Source: Planktomarina temperata RCA23 (GTDB lineage: Bacteria > Pseudomonadota > Alphaproteobacteria > Rhodobacterales > Rhodobacteraceae). Taken from it: a DNA stretch of 64,000 nt. The position numbers and the translations under genes are program-made. How positions within the stretch are numbered: the first letter of the stretch is position 1; every line of letters starts with the position of its first letter. Below the pieces are notes generated by a model. It was given only the letters and a program-made list of their open reading frames with translations. It was not told the DNA's origin and did not search any database. Shown piece after piece: positions 29,749-38,734 of the stretch. Location: assembly GCF_000738435.1 (NCBI RefSeq), contig NZ_CP003984.1:1-64000 (forward strand). The letters run 5' to 3'.

Positions 29749-31991
29749 TGCCGTTTTCTGGTAACCTTTCTGGATTTGCCCTTCTTGGGCCCCCGCCGGT
29801 TGCTTGCTGACGCAATTTTGCGTTGTCGCGGCCGTGTTTGCAACTTTGAATCTTCAAGCTCTAACAAGTCGAGCAAGATACCCCCTGTGGTTGGGGTGGT
29901 TTCTGCCAATCGCACAACCACACGTTGACCAAGGCTGATGACCGTGCCGCTGTCCGTACCGCGTAGGGTTTGGCTGTCAGCATCATGTTCGAAATACTCC
30001 CGTCCTAAGGAGCGAATAGGCACCAACCCATCTGCAGCTGTTTCATCCAGTTTCACAAATATGCCAAACCGCGCAACGCCTGAAATGCGCCCGCTGAATT
30101 CATTTCCCACGCGTTCTGACATGAAACTGGCAAGATAACGGTCGGTTGTGTCGCGCTCTGCCAGCATCGAGCGTCGCTCTGTCTCGCTGATATGTTTGGC
30201 GGTTTCGTCTAGCATTTCGATATCCTGCGGTGACAGGCCATCGGTTGCCCACCCATGGGCTGAAACCAAGGCACGGTGCAGCAAAAGATCCGCATAGCGC
30301 CGTATGGGCGATGTAAAATGTGCATAATTCTGAAGTGCCAATCCGAAGTGCGACATGTTTTGAGAACTATAGTAGGCTTGAGTCATGGAACGTAATGTTG
30401 AAAGATTGATTAATTCTGATTCATCTTTTCCGGCGGCAACCTTTAATAATTGATTAAGATGCCGCGTTTGCAATACCTGACCTTTTGCCAGGACCAGCCC
30501 CACAGATTTTGCCGTTTCGCGCAGAGAGTCTAGCTTTTCGGGGCTTGGTTCTTCGTGAACACGGAACAATAGCGGCTGTTGCTTGGCGATCAAAGTTTCT
30601 GCTGCCGCCACATTCGCCAGCACCATACATTCTTCGATCAAGCGATGGGCGTCCAAGCGTTCTGAAAAATTGACCGAAGCGACCTTGCCGCTGTCTGATA
30701 GAATTATTTTGCGTTCAGGCAGGTCCAGTTCCAACGGCTGCCGGGCTTCGCGTGCCTGTTTCAGGGCAGCGTAGGCACCAAATAGGGGCGAGAGCACAGT
30801 GTCAACCAAAGGTGCGGCGCGTTCGGAGGGATCCCCATCCACGGCCGCTTGGGCCTCCTCATAGGACAGCGAGGCCGGCGAGCGCATCAGCCCCCGCACA
30901 AACCGATGCGACAGTTTTTCGCCTGTTGATGAGAGTTTCATTTCGACCGCGATGCAGGGTCTTGTGACCCCTTCATGCAGCGAGCAAAGATCGCCTGATA
31001 GGCGGTCAGGCAACATGGGGACAACGCGGTCTGGGAAGTAGGTGGAATTTCCGCGCTTGCGTGCTTCTGCATCCAAAGCCGATCCGGCTGTCACATAATG
31101 GGCGACATCGGCGATGGCGACCCAAAGCAAAAAGCCTCCGGGGTTCTTGGGATCTTCATCCAGAAGAGCGCAGCAGGCATCATCATGGTCTCGTGCATCG
31201 GCTGGGTCGATGGTGATCAAAGGTAGGTCTGTCAGATCAACGCGGCCTTTTGATGTTGCCGGTTTGGCTGCATCCGCTTGCGCCATCACCGCATCGGGAA
31301 AGGCGTCGGGAATTCCATGTTGATGAATGGCAATTAGCGATACGGCTTTGGGTGCAGAAGGATCTCCTAGCCGCTCCACCACACGCGCGCGGGGCAGGCC
31401 AAGGCGGCCTTTCGGACCGGATTGTTCGGCTTCGACCAATTCTCCGTCTTTGGCTTCACCCGCTGCATCCGCAGCAACAAGCCACTCTTTGCCTTCGCCC
31501 TTATCAATCGCGACAATGCGTCCGCCTTCCGCGGTGAGGCGGAAAATACCTAAGAGGCGTTTTGGATTGGTCCCAATCGCGCGAATCAATTGGCCAGTAT
31601 ATTGATGGCTATCTTCATCGGGTACGGGGGTGAGTCGCGCCAAAAGCCGGTCACCCTGTCCCAAAGCTGGATCACCTTGACGGCTGCGCATGAGTATTTT
31701 GGGCAAATGGCCCGTGCCTTCCCATTCCAGTGGCACGGCGAACATATCGCCTTGCGAGTCCGGGCCCAGCATTTGCAGAACGGAAACGGGGGGTAAGCTA
31801 TTGGGATCATTGAACCGCCGCCGCCTTTGCATGAGGTGGCCCTCGGCCTCAAGCTCTTTCAGCATCTGTTTGAGATCGATGCGTGCAGCACCTTTTATGC
31901 CAAAGGCTTTGGCAATATCTCGTTTCGAGGATTTTTCGGGGTGCGCGCGGATCCATTCGAGAATGTCCGCCTGTGAAGGAATTTGAGCCAT
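29745..31991 (-). CDS. rnr: Ribonuclease R
   Basis: RNase R is a processive 3'-5' exoribonuclease that degrades structured RNA and helps rRNA quality control. The 748-aa protein has an N-terminal winged-helix region, cold-shock domains, and an RNB catalytic core with LITIDPADARDHDDACC near residue 255 and NSTYFPDRVVPMLPDRLS. An S1 domain (FSGRISGVARFGIFVKL) and a basic tail (RRGPKKGKSRKVTRKRQ) end the protein. Its stop overlaps the transglycosylase start by 4 bp. Confidence 0.96.
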   Translation of the reverse strand: MAQIPSQADILEWIRAHPEKSSKRDIAKAFGIKGAARIDLKQMLKELEAEGHLMQRRRRFNDPNSLPPVSVLQMLGPDSQGDMFAVPLEWEGTGHLPKILMRSRQGDPALGQGDRLLARLTPVPDEDSHQYTGQLIRAIGTNPKRLLGIFRLTAEGGRIVAIDKGEGKEWLVAADAAGEAKDGELVEAEQSGPKGRLGLPRARVVERLGDPSAPKAVSLIAIHQHGIPDAFPDAVMAQADAAKPATSKGRVDLTDLPLITIDPADARDHDDACCALLDEDPKNPGGFLLWVAIADVAHYVTAGSALDAEARKRGNSTYFPDRVVPMLPDRLSGDLCSLHEGVTRPCIAVEMKLSSTGEKLSHRFVRGLMRSPASLSYEEAQAAVDGDPSERAAPLVDTVLSPLFGAYAALKQAREARQPLELDLPERKIILSDSGKVASVNFSERLDAHRLIEECMVLANVAAAETLIAKQQPLLFRVHEEPSPEKLDSLRETAKSVGLVLAKGQVLQTRHLNQLLKVAAGKDESELINLSTLRSMTQAYYSSQNMSHFGLALQNYAHFTSPIRRYADLLLHRALVSAHGWATDGLSPQDIEMLDETAKHISETERRSMLAERDTTDRYLASFMSERVGNEFSGRISGVARFGIFVKLDETAADGLVPIRSLGREYFEHDADSQTLRGTDSGTVISLGQRVVVRLAETTPTTGGILLDLLELEDSKLQTRPRQRKIASASNRRGPKKGKSRKVTRKRQ

Positions 31992-32083
31992 GATAGCCCG
32001 ATACCACGCGGCTGCGACATTCTAAACCCTTGGGTTGTGTGCGGGAATATTTCAAAAGAAGGCAGATGAAACGGAGATAAGAA

Positions 32084-32503
32084 ATGAAACACTTGGTAGC
32101 TGCCTTTATTTTGATCTGTGGGTCAGTTTCCGCACAGAGTTACCAATTGGGTGATTTGACCATAACAGATGCCTTTTCATATCCGACCACCGGACGCAGC
32201 GGCGCCGGATATTTCACCTTGAGCAATGAAGGTGCAGCGGATGCGCTTTTGGGCGTTGAAGCAGATTACCCAAAGGTTATGCTCCACAAGTCCATGATGA
32301 AAGATGGCGTCATGACAATGGAACACCAGATGCGCGTGGTGGTTCCGACGCAGGGCCAAATAGAATTCGCTCCTGGCGGTTATCATGTCATGTTCATGGG
32401 GCTCAAAGAGGGGTGGGGCGTCGGCGACGATATCAAGGCCACTTTGATTTTTGAGACGTCTGGCAGCCTAGATGTGACTTTCAAAGTGATCGAGCGTCCG
32501 TAA
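32084..32503 (+). CDS. Periplasmic copper chaperone PCu(A)C
   Basis: PCu(A)C proteins deliver Cu(I) to the CuA or CuB site of cytochrome oxidase. The 139-aa protein has a signal peptide (LVAAFILICGSVSAQS) and the metal-binding set: LHKSMMKDGVMTMEHQM, then about 21 residues later GGYHVMFMGL, matching the His/Met pattern. It is divergent from rnr and overlaps nothing. The genomic neighbour is aroC, convergent with a 9-bp gap. Confidence 0.93.
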   Translation: MKHLVAAFILICGSVSAQSYQLGDLTITDAFSYPTTGRSGAGYFTLSNEGAADALLGVEADYPKVMLHKSMMKDGVMTMEHQMRVVVPTQGQIEFAPGGYHVMFMGLKEGWGVGDDIKATLIFETSGSLDVTFKVIERP

Positions 32504-32511
32504 GACCGCTG

Positions 32512-33615
32512 CTACTTGCCGATTTTGCCCTGATTGGCGCCAACCTGGCCTTGGTGCAACAAGAGGTGATCCAAGAGCACGCAGGCCATCATTGCCTCAC
32601 CAACAGGCACCGCTCTAATCCCCACACAGGGATCATGACGGCCCTTGGTGATGATTTCTGTGTTTTCACCAGATTTTGTGATGGTTTTTCGAGTTGTAAG
32701 GATAGACGACGTGGGTTTCACCGCGAATCGCACCACCACATCTTGACCCGTGCTAATGCCGCCCAAGATACCGCCCGCATGGTTCGAGCTGTAAATTGGC
32801 CCGTCCGGCCCCATTGAAATTTCATCGGCATTGGCTTCACCGGTCAGTTCCGCTGCGGCCATTCCATCGCCAATTTCTACAGCTTTGACAGCGTTGATGC
32901 TCATCATGGCTGCGGCCAAATCTGTGTCGAGCTTAGCATAAATTGGCGCGCCGAGCCCCGCTGGCACTCCTGAGGCGATCACCTCGATAACTGCGCCGAC
33001 AGAACTGCCGGATTTGCGCAACGCGTCTAGATAGGTCGCCCAATCTTGAGCGGCCTGCGGATCCGGAGTCCAGAAGGGATTTTGGTCAATCTGCGACAAG
33101 TCAAACTGGTCACGGTTGATTTTATGGGGGCCCATCTGACACATGAAGCCGGTAATTTTAAGCGATGGCGCGAGCAATTTAAGTGCTTCCCGCGCCAATC
33201 CGCCTGCGGCCACACGTGCTGCGGTTTCACGTGCGGAACTACGTCCACCGCCGCGGTAATCGCGAATACCGTATTTCTGCCAATAGGTGATATCGGCATG
33301 ACCCGGGCGAAATTTATCCATGATATCGCTGTAGTCTTTGGAGCGCTGATCGGTGTTTTCGATCATCAATTGCACGGGCGTGCCAGTCGTTTTGCCTTCA
33401 AATACGCCGGAAAGAATTTTCACCTGATCGGCTTCTCGCCGCTGCGTGGTGTATTTGTTCTGTCCCGGCTTGCGCTTGTCGAGCCACTGCTGGATCATAG
33501 CTTCGTTAATCGTGACGCCCGGAGGGCAGCCATCCACCGTCGCACCAAGGGCAGGGCCATGGCTTTCACCCCAAGTCGTGACACGAAATAAATGTCCAAA
33601 ACTGTTTAAGCTCAT
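32512..33615 (-). CDS. aroC: Chorismate synthase
   Basis: AroC converts EPSP to chorismate with reduced FMN, the last common step of aromatic amino-acid synthesis. The 367-aa protein has the family motifs [20 protein letters not shown] near residue 10, the [18 protein letters not shown] segment near 125, and [15 protein letters not shown] chose ATG at 33615 ([10 protein letters not shown]) with AAGGAG just upstream; a longer in-frame extension to 33780 is not typical of the family. Confidence 0.95.
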   Translation of the reverse strand: MSLNSFGHLFRVTTWGESHGPALGATVDGCPPGVTINEAMIQQWLDKRKPGQNKYTTQRREADQVKILSGVFEGKTTGTPVQLMIENTDQRSKDYSDIMDKFRPGHADITYWQKYGIRDYRGGGRSSARETAARVAAGGLAREALKLLAPSLKITGFMCQMGPHKINRDQFDLSQIDQNPFWTPDPQAAQDWATYLDALRKSGSSVGAVIEVIASGVPAGLGAPIYAKLDTDLAAAMMSINAVKAVEIGDGMAAAELTGEANADEISMGPDGPIYSSNHAGGILGGISTGQDVVVRFAVKPTSSILTTRKTITKSGENTEIITKGRHDPCVGIRAVPVGEAMMACVLLDHLLLHQGQVGANQGKIGK

Positions 33616-33887
33616 GGTGCATCTCCTTTGTCCTTGCAATATCGCTGCGTGCACCCTGGAGCAAGGCCTATAGCGCGGGCTCACCCATACAACCGGCACG
33701 TTTAAGTTGCGGTATTTTGAACAACTTTGACGTGATTTCGGAGACGATGGATGTCGGATATTACCAAAATGGTTCGACAAATGCCAAATATTTACTTTTA
33801 GTTGAGCAAATACTGTAAATAATATAGAATAATCAGTTAATTAATGCGTTTATGAGTTTCATGGTTCTGGAATGAAGCGATTTTTTT

Positions 33888-33922
33888 TCCCGCTGAACGA
33901 GAAAAACTCTTGCGTAGCGGGA
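33888..33922 (+). other. Hairpin masking a Shine-Dalgarno
   Basis: A 7-bp perfect stem joins TCCCGCT (33888-33894) with AGCGGGA (33916-33922), with an inner GAG/CTC pairing. The 3' arm overlaps GGGAG, the likely ribosome site of a 17-codon ORF at 33928. A run of eight T precedes it, so it is not an intrinsic terminator on either strand. Confidence 0.5.
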
Positions 33923-33927
33923 GATAT

Positions 33928-33981
33928 ATGTCGAAAATTTGCAACACTATGAGTGATCTTTGGTGGAATAGCATTCCGTAG
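33928..33981 (+). CDS. Candidate 17-codon leader ORF
   Basis: ATG at 33928 opens MSKICNTMSDLWWNSIP and stops at TAG 33979-33981. Its ribosome site GGGAG lies in the arm of the hairpin just upstream. The pair of tryptophans invites comparison with attenuation leader peptides, but no trp gene follows. I recognise no homologue and cannot show it is translated. Confidence 0.25.
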   Translation: MSKICNTMSDLWWNSIP

Positions 33982-33990
33982 GAGATTAAA

Positions 33991-34029
33991 ATGCGGTTAA
34001 AATTTTCTACAAAGCGTCAGGTTTGGTGA
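33991..34029 (+). CDS. Candidate 12-codon ORF with strong RBS
   Basis: ATG at 33991 opens MRLKFSTKRQVW and stops at TGA 34027-34029. AGGAG at 33980-33984 overlaps the stop codon of the previous tiny ORF, so the two could be translationally coupled. It may be a leader or a decayed gene start. Confidence 0.22.
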   Translation: MRLKFSTKRQVW

Positions 34030-34179
34030 TCTCAAATGTAACGAGTGCACACTTAGGGCAGATAAAACTTAGTTAAAGTTATCGAGTGCATTTTTGTGAT
34101 TTTAAGAAATTTTATAACGGTTGGTGGTTTGGTTGGTTCCAAATGAGACGACCGTAACATTAGATGAGAGAGAATTATA

Positions 34180-34422
34180 ATGAATAAATTTTTGAGTTTG
34201 AGCTTACTGGGGGCAACTCTGGCAATTGTAACAGCCTGTTCACCTATCGCTTATGAAACGGAGCCGGTCACGTTGGAAACGGACGAAGGTGACGTCATTT
34301 GCCAATTGTATGACAAAAAAGCTGTTATTCTCGATCGCGCAATTCATATGCCGCATGTTATGCATGTTGCAGAGGCCGATGCGCTTTGCCGCGCTGAGGG
34401 TGAACGGCAAGCCAAGAAATAG
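34180..34422 (+). CDS. Small lipoprotein of unknown function
   Basis: This 80-aa protein has a lipoprotein signal peptide with lipobox IVTAC near residues 16-20. After the Cys, the mature part (SPIAYETEPVTLETDEGDV...) contains two further cysteines (ICQLYD and DALCRAEGE), which could form a disulfide. I do not recognise the family. It is followed within 30 bp by a strong terminator, so it is probably monocistronic with its promoter in the AT-rich gap. Confidence 0.75.
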   Translation: MNKFLSLSLLGATLAIVTACSPIAYETEPVTLETDEGDVICQLYDKKAVILDRAIHMPHVMHVAEADALCRAEGERQAKK

Positions 34423-34449
34423 ACTAAAAATCCTCCAACTGACGTCAAT

Positions 34450-34486
34450 GCTCCTCGACAACTGTGTGATTGTTGGGGGGCTTTTG
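34450..34486 (+). terminator. Intrinsic terminator after small lipoprotein gene
   Basis: A 12-bp stem (arms 34450-34461 and 34470-34481, including G-U pairs) with an 8-nt loop is followed by TTTT. It separates the lipoprotein transcript from the thiamine riboswitch. Confidence 0.8.
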
Positions 34487-34532
34487 CACTGGAAGGGATT
34501 GTAAAATCCTTTCGTCAAGACTATCCAGTACC

Positions 34533-34613
34533 TACCTCGGGGCGCCCTTATGGGCTGAGATGCGAAAGCGAACCCGTAGAACCTGAACCGGCTAGTACCG
34601 GCGGAGGGAAGGT
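34533..34613 (+). promoter_or_regulatory. TPP riboswitch (thi box) controlling thiBPQ
   Basis: The segment has the conserved thi-box elements in order: CTCGGGGCGCCC, GGGCTGAGATG, ACCCGTAGAACCTGAACCGG, and GCGGAGGGAAGG. This RNA binds thiamine pyrophosphate and lowers expression of thiamine genes. Downstream, TCTCCA (34621-34626) can pair with TGGAGA (34650-34655), which contains the thiB ribosome site. TTGGA (34614-34618) can instead pair with TCCAA (34623-34627). A translational switch is therefore likely. Confidence 0.95.
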
Positions 34614-34660
34614 TTGGACGTCTCCAATCCCTGACCCCGTTCGGCGATATGGAGATAAAG

Positions 34661-35638
34661 ATGAAATTGACTTCCCTTTTCGCAGGACTGTTTTTCACAA
34701 GCGCGGCCGTTGCCGAAACGCCTGTGTTGACGGTCTATACCTATGACAGTTTTATATCAGATTGGGGTCCCGGCCCGGCGGTTGAATCTGCTTTCGAGGC
34801 CAGATGTGGCTGTGATTTGCAGATGATTGGCGCGGGCGATGGGGCGGCATTGTTATCGCGCCTCAGGCTCGAAGGCACCCGCACAGAGGCCGATGTCGTG
34901 TTGGGTTTGGATACCAATCTCACGGCTGCAGCAGCGGAAACCGGACTGTTTTCCCCGATGTCACTGTCTGCAGACTATGCGGTGCCGGGGGGGTGGAGCG
35001 ACACGCATTTTGTGCCATTCGACTGGGGCTACTTTGCTTTTGTTCACAATACCGATCTGACAGCTCCGACAAGTTTTCGCAGCTTGGCCGCGAGCGATTT
35101 GAAAATCGTGATCCAAGACCCTCGGTCGTCCACACCCGGTTTGGGGCTCCTGCTGTGGGTCAAGGCGGCTTATGGCGATGCGGCAGGGGATATCTGGGCT
35201 GATCTTTCAGATAATATTGTGACAGTGACAGCGGGTTGGTCCGAAGCCTATGGCATGTTCTTGGAGGGGGAGGCGGATTTGGTGCTCTCCTATACCACAT
35301 CGCCAGCCTATCATGTGATTGCCGAGGCGGATGCCTCCAAAACCTTCGCTTTGTTTGACGAGGGCCACTACATGCAAATTGAAGTGGCCGGGAAATTGGC
35401 AACGACAGATCAAAATGCTCTGGCAGATCTATTCTTGCAATTCATGGTTTCTGATGAATTTCAAAGCATCATCCCCACCACCAATTGGATGTTTCCCGCA
35501 GTCACGCCCAAAACGGGGTTGCCCGATGGCTTTCCGCAGGCATTGAGAGCTGAGCAATCTTTGATTTTCTCACCAGAGGAGGCCGCAGCACAGCGCAGCG
35601 CGGCCTTGGAGGAATGGCAGAGCGCTCTGGCACGATAA
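34661..35638 (+). CDS. thiB: Thiamine-binding periplasmic protein
   Basis: ThiB captures thiamine and its phosphates in the periplasm for the ThiPQ ABC importer. The 325-aa protein starts with a signal peptide (LTSLFAGLFFTSAAVAE) and continues with the ThiB pattern PVLTVYTYDSFISDWGPGP. Aromatic residues W and Y in FVPFDWGYFAFVHN and LSYTTSPAYH are the usual ligand-cage positions. I chose ATG 34661 because GGAGATAAAG gives the better ribosome site; ATG 34649 is 4 codons upstream. It overlaps thiP by one base. Confidence 0.94.
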   Translation: MKLTSLFAGLFFTSAAVAETPVLTVYTYDSFISDWGPGPAVESAFEARCGCDLQMIGAGDGAALLSRLRLEGTRTEADVVLGLDTNLTAAAAETGLFSPMSLSADYAVPGGWSDTHFVPFDWGYFAFVHNTDLTAPTSFRSLAASDLKIVIQDPRSSTPGLGLLLWVKAAYGDAAGDIWADLSDNIVTVTAGWSEAYGMFLEGEADLVLSYTTSPAYHVIAEADASKTFALFDEGHYMQIEVAGKLATTDQNALADLFLQFMVSDEFQSIIPTTNWMFPAVTPKTGLPDGFPQALRAEQSLIFSPEEAAAQRSAALEEWQSALAR

Positions 35639-37182
35639 TGTTACGCATTGTTTTTGGTGGGGCGGTCTTGATTGCCCTGCTTCTCTTTTCTCTTGGTACA
35701 GCCTTGGTTGTTGGCCTGCAGGGGCGCGGGCTTGCTGCGCTGAACAGTGCCGATTGGTCAGCCGTAAAATTCACCCTATGGCAAGCGAGCCTCTCGGCAG
35801 TTCTGAGCACCGCAATGGCGATTCCTGTGGCGCGGGCCTTGGCACGGCAAAGCTTCCCTGGACGCCAAGCTTTGATCACCCTTCTGGGCGCGCCATTTAT
35901 TCTGCCAGTGATTGTCGGTGTCCTGGGCCTTTTGGCAGTCTTTGGCCGAGCAGGATGGATCAGCGCTGCATTGGACTGGGCCGGGTTTGCCAAACTATCC
36001 ATCTATGGCGCGCCGGGTGTTATTCTGGCCCATGTGTTTTTCAATTTACCTTTGGTGACGCGGCTCTTGCTGCAAGCTTGGACGGCGATCCCGGCAGAGC
36101 GATTTCGAGTGGCCGAAAGCCTTGGTGCCACGCCATGGGCCTACTTTCGACTGATCGAAGGGCCGATGCTGCGCGCTACGGTTCCAGGGGCTTTCCTGCT
36201 TGTCTTCTTACTATGCCTCACCAGCTTTGTTGTAGCATTGGCGGTCGGGGGCGGGCCAAAGGGCACAACGATCGAGCTCGCCATTTATCAGGCGTTTCGC
36301 TTGGATTTTGATTTAGGAAAGGCGGCCAGTCTTGCTCTTGTCCAATTTACAATTTGCGGCGCCGTGTCACTTCTGGCGTTTCTCGTACCGTTGCCGCAAA
36401 CCGACGGCCTTGGGCTTGATCGGGCTGTGCAGCGCTTGGATGGGCCGCAGCATCGGATATGGGATGGATTATGGATTTCTGTCGCCAGCGCTTTTTTGGT
36501 GCTGCCGCTTGGTGCTGTTCTCATGCGTGGGTTGCGGCATATGCTCGAGGTGCCACCGCAAATTTTCGTGGCCAGCTTAACGTCATTGACCATCGCTATT
36601 ATATCAACTGCCCTCTGCCTGGCGATGGCTTTGACGCTCGCACTGGCCTTTTCCCGCCGCGGATCACTGGCCCGCAGCTTGGCGGAGGCCACGGGCATTT
36701 TAGGGCTGGCCAGCAGTCCGCTGGTGGTGGGAACTGGTCTTTTTGTGTTGATTTTCCCTTATGCGCAACCCATGGCTTTTGCCTTGCCGATCACCGCTTT
36801 GGTCAATGCAATGATGGCTTTGCCCTTTGCTCTGCGTGTCTTGATGCCAGCGGTTCGAGAGACTTATGGCGACTATCTTCATTTGCGCATGAGTCTTGGA
36901 ATGGGGCGCTGGATTTGGATGACACGGATCTTAGCGCCGCGCCTGCGTCGCCCAATAGGGTTTTCCGCCGGCCTTGCGGCGGCGCTCTCGATGGGGGATC
37001 TTGGCGTGATCGCGCTTTTTGCGGATCCTGATCTGCAAACCCTGCCGCTGATGCTGTATCGCTTAATGGGCGCATACCGTATGGACCAGGCCGCCGCCAC
37101 AGCGGTGGTGCTCGTGGTGCAGAGCTTGTTTTTGTTTTGGATGTTTGATCGTGGAGGGCGCGGACATGCTACACTTAGATAG
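35638..37182 (+). CDS. thiP: Thiamine ABC transporter permease
   Basis: ThiP is the membrane channel of the thiamine importer. The 514-aa protein is a fused double permease with about 12 hydrophobic segments. Two EAA-type loops are visible: AESLGATPWAYFRLIEGPM near residue 160, and YLHLRMSLGMGRWIWMTRILAPRLR near 425. The start overlaps the thiB stop (TAATG) and its end overlaps thiQ by 17 bp, a tight coupled operon. Confidence 0.93.
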   Translation: MLRIVFGGAVLIALLLFSLGTALVVGLQGRGLAALNSADWSAVKFTLWQASLSAVLSTAMAIPVARALARQSFPGRQALITLLGAPFILPVIVGVLGLLAVFGRAGWISAALDWAGFAKLSIYGAPGVILAHVFFNLPLVTRLLLQAWTAIPAERFRVAESLGATPWAYFRLIEGPMLRATVPGAFLLVFLLCLTSFVVALAVGGGPKGTTIELAIYQAFRLDFDLGKAASLALVQFTICGAVSLLAFLVPLPQTDGLGLDRAVQRLDGPQHRIWDGLWISVASAFLVLPLGAVLMRGLRHMLEVPPQIFVASLTSLTIAIISTALCLAMALTLALAFSRRGSLARSLAEATGILGLASSPLVVGTGLFVLIFPYAQPMAFALPITALVNAMMALPFALRVLMPAVRETYGDYLHLRMSLGMGRWIWMTRILAPRLRRPIGFSAGLAAALSMGDLGVIALFADPDLQTLPLMLYRLMGAYRMDQAAATAVVLVVQSLFLFWMFDRGGRGHATLR

Positions 37183-37867
37183 GCTGTGTTATCAGCTCAA
37201 TGAGTTCTCTCTCACGGCGGATCTGCAAATTGCAGCCGGGGATCGTGTGGCGGTGATTGGTCCCTCCGGTGGGGGTAAGTCGACTTTGCTCAATGGGATC
37301 GCTGGGTTTCTTGTTCCCAGGGCCGGGCAGATGTTTTGGGGCGGGCAGCCCATGCCAGACCACCCCGGCGAAAGGCCGCTCAGTATTCTGTTTCAAGATC
37401 ATAATCTTTTTCCTCATCTCACCGTGCTGGACAATGTGGCGATCGGCCTGCGACCTGACATGCGTTTGTCTGCAGCTCAGAAGGCACAGGCTGTAGCGGC
37501 GCTGGATCAGGTGGGACTGGGGGACAAGGCAATGGCCTATCCGCGTGACCTCTCAGGCGGGCAGCAGGGTCGGGCGGGATTGGCGCGGGTATTGTTGCGC
37601 CAACGTCCGCTTTTGCTGCTTGATGAACCCTTTGCGGCTCTGGGCCCAGCGCTGAAGGATGAAATGCTTGAAATAACGCGGCAGATTGTTCAGCAGGCTG
37701 GTATTACCGCATTGATGGTCACCCATGACCCACAAGATGCATTGAGCTTTGCGGAGTATGCCATTCTAGTCGCCGAAGGTCAGGCCCAGGCACCTGCGCC
37801 AATTGGACCCCTATTTGACCATCCCCCCCCGGCGTTGCAGTCATATTTGGGGCGGCGGGCCCCTTGA
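37166..37867 (+). CDS. thiQ: Thiamine ABC transporter ATP-binding protein
   Basis: ThiQ powers thiamine import. The 233-aa ABC ATPase has Walker A GPSGGGKST near residue 35, the Q-loop FQDHNLFPHLT near 80, the signature LSGGQQGRAGLARVL near 130, Walker B LLLLDEPFAALG near 150 and the H-loop VTHDPQDAL. ATG 37166 has GGAGGG at good spacing and lies inside the end of thiP. A bidirectional terminator follows. Confidence 0.93.
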   Translation: MLHLDRLCYQLNEFSLTADLQIAAGDRVAVIGPSGGGKSTLLNGIAGFLVPRAGQMFWGGQPMPDHPGERPLSILFQDHNLFPHLTVLDNVAIGLRPDMRLSAAQKAQAVAALDQVGLGDKAMAYPRDLSGGQQGRAGLARVLLRQRPLLLLDEPFAALGPALKDEMLEITRQIVQQAGITALMVTHDPQDALSFAEYAILVAEGQAQAPAPIGPLFDHPPPALQSYLGRRAP

Positions 37868-37872
37868 GCCCA

Positions 37873-37906
37873 TAAAAAAACTCGCCCCCGAGGAGGCGCG
37901 TTTTTC
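37873..37906. terminator. Bidirectional terminator between thiQ and petC
   Basis: A short GC stem (CGCC with GGCG) is flanked by AAAAAAA on the left and TTTTT on the right. It can end transcription from thiQ on the plus strand and petC on the minus strand, which converge here. Confidence 0.75.
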
Positions 37907-37919
37907 TGTGTCAAAAGAC

Positions 37920-38720
37920 TTAGTCTTTTCTATATTTTATAGGACGCCAGAGCGCCTTATTGGCCAGATAGAGCAGCAGGGTCAAAAAGCCCAAGATCAA
38001 AACCCCAACCATTCCGGCACGTTTCCGGTCGTTGAGTTTTGGTTCTGCAGTCCACATCAAGAAGGCCGAAATATCTTCGGAGAGATGCTGAAGATCGTTC
38101 TTATGGCCATCTTCAAACTCAACAAGCTCGTCTTCTAACGGTGGCGCCATGGAAATCCAGCCGCCAGGGTAGGCGGTGTTTTCATACAGCGTTACGCCAG
38201 CGGAGGTTTTTTCATTGCCTGTGTAGCCGGTGAGCAAAGACAGAATATACTCGGCGCCACCCATGCCTTTAACCAGCTGGTTGATGCCTGTGCCAGCCGG
38301 TCCATGAAAACCTGCGCGGGCTTTGGCCATCAAAGACAGATCAGGCGCGTTGGCATTGCCACCCTTGGGGAAGTGATCGGCTGGAACCGCGGTACGGTAA
38401 TCGCCTTCACCCTCATTGAGATCTTGATCCCAAACTTCGATGAAGTCAGAGGCGTAGGCGCGTACTTCTTCCTTGCTGAGATGCGGCCCGCCCTCATCGC
38501 TCAGGGAGCGAATGGGAACGAACTTCATGCCGTGGCAAGAGGAACAAACTTCCGTGTAGATTTTCAATCCGCGCCGCAATTGTTCTTGATCATAGGAGCC
38601 AAACGGACCTTCAAAAGAGAAAGCGTGGTCATGAACATGGCCTTCACTGCCAGCAGCCTGCACCCCGCCAGTGGCGAGAAGCAAAGCCAGTGTGAGACCT
38701 GTTGTGAGTTTCTTGAACAT
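37920..38720 (-). CDS. petC: Cytochrome c1 of the bc1 complex
   Basis: Cytochrome c1 passes electrons from the Rieske protein to cytochrome c. The 266-aa protein has a signal peptide (LTTGLTLALLLATGGVQA), the heme site CSSCHGMKFVPI near residue 60, a downstream methionine-containing WISMAPPL and a C-terminal membrane anchor (VGVLILGFLTLLLYLANK). I chose ATG 38720; the upstream in-frame ATG adds six residues and overlaps petB. It is third in petABC. Confidence 0.95.
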   Translation of the reverse strand: MFKKLTTGLTLALLLATGGVQAAGSEGHVHDHAFSFEGPFGSYDQEQLRRGLKIYTEVCSSCHGMKFVPIRSLSDEGGPHLSKEEVRAYASDFIEVWDQDLNEGEGDYRTAVPADHFPKGGNANAPDLSLMAKARAGFHGPAGTGINQLVKGMGGAEYILSLLTGYTGNEKTSAGVTLYENTAYPGGWISMAPPLEDELVEFEDGHKNDLQHLSEDISAFLMWTAEPKLNDRKRAGMVGVLILGFLTLLLYLANKALWRPIKYRKD

Positions 38721-38734
38721 ATTTCGTTCCCTTC

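Larger units (their letters stand above)
33616..34179. other. AT-rich intergenic region
   Basis: This 564-bp gap between aroC and the small lipoprotein gene is clearly more AT-rich than its neighbours. It holds the hairpin and two very short ORFs listed separately. I see no tRNA, no recognisable gene remnant and no known riboswitch. Promoters for aroC (minus) and the lipoprotein (plus) are expected here, but I cannot place them firmly. Confidence 0.6.

Noticed and set aside
33616-33780. N-terminal extension of aroC
   Set aside because: The extra 55 residues do not resemble chorismate synthase, and a good AAGGAG precedes ATG 33615.
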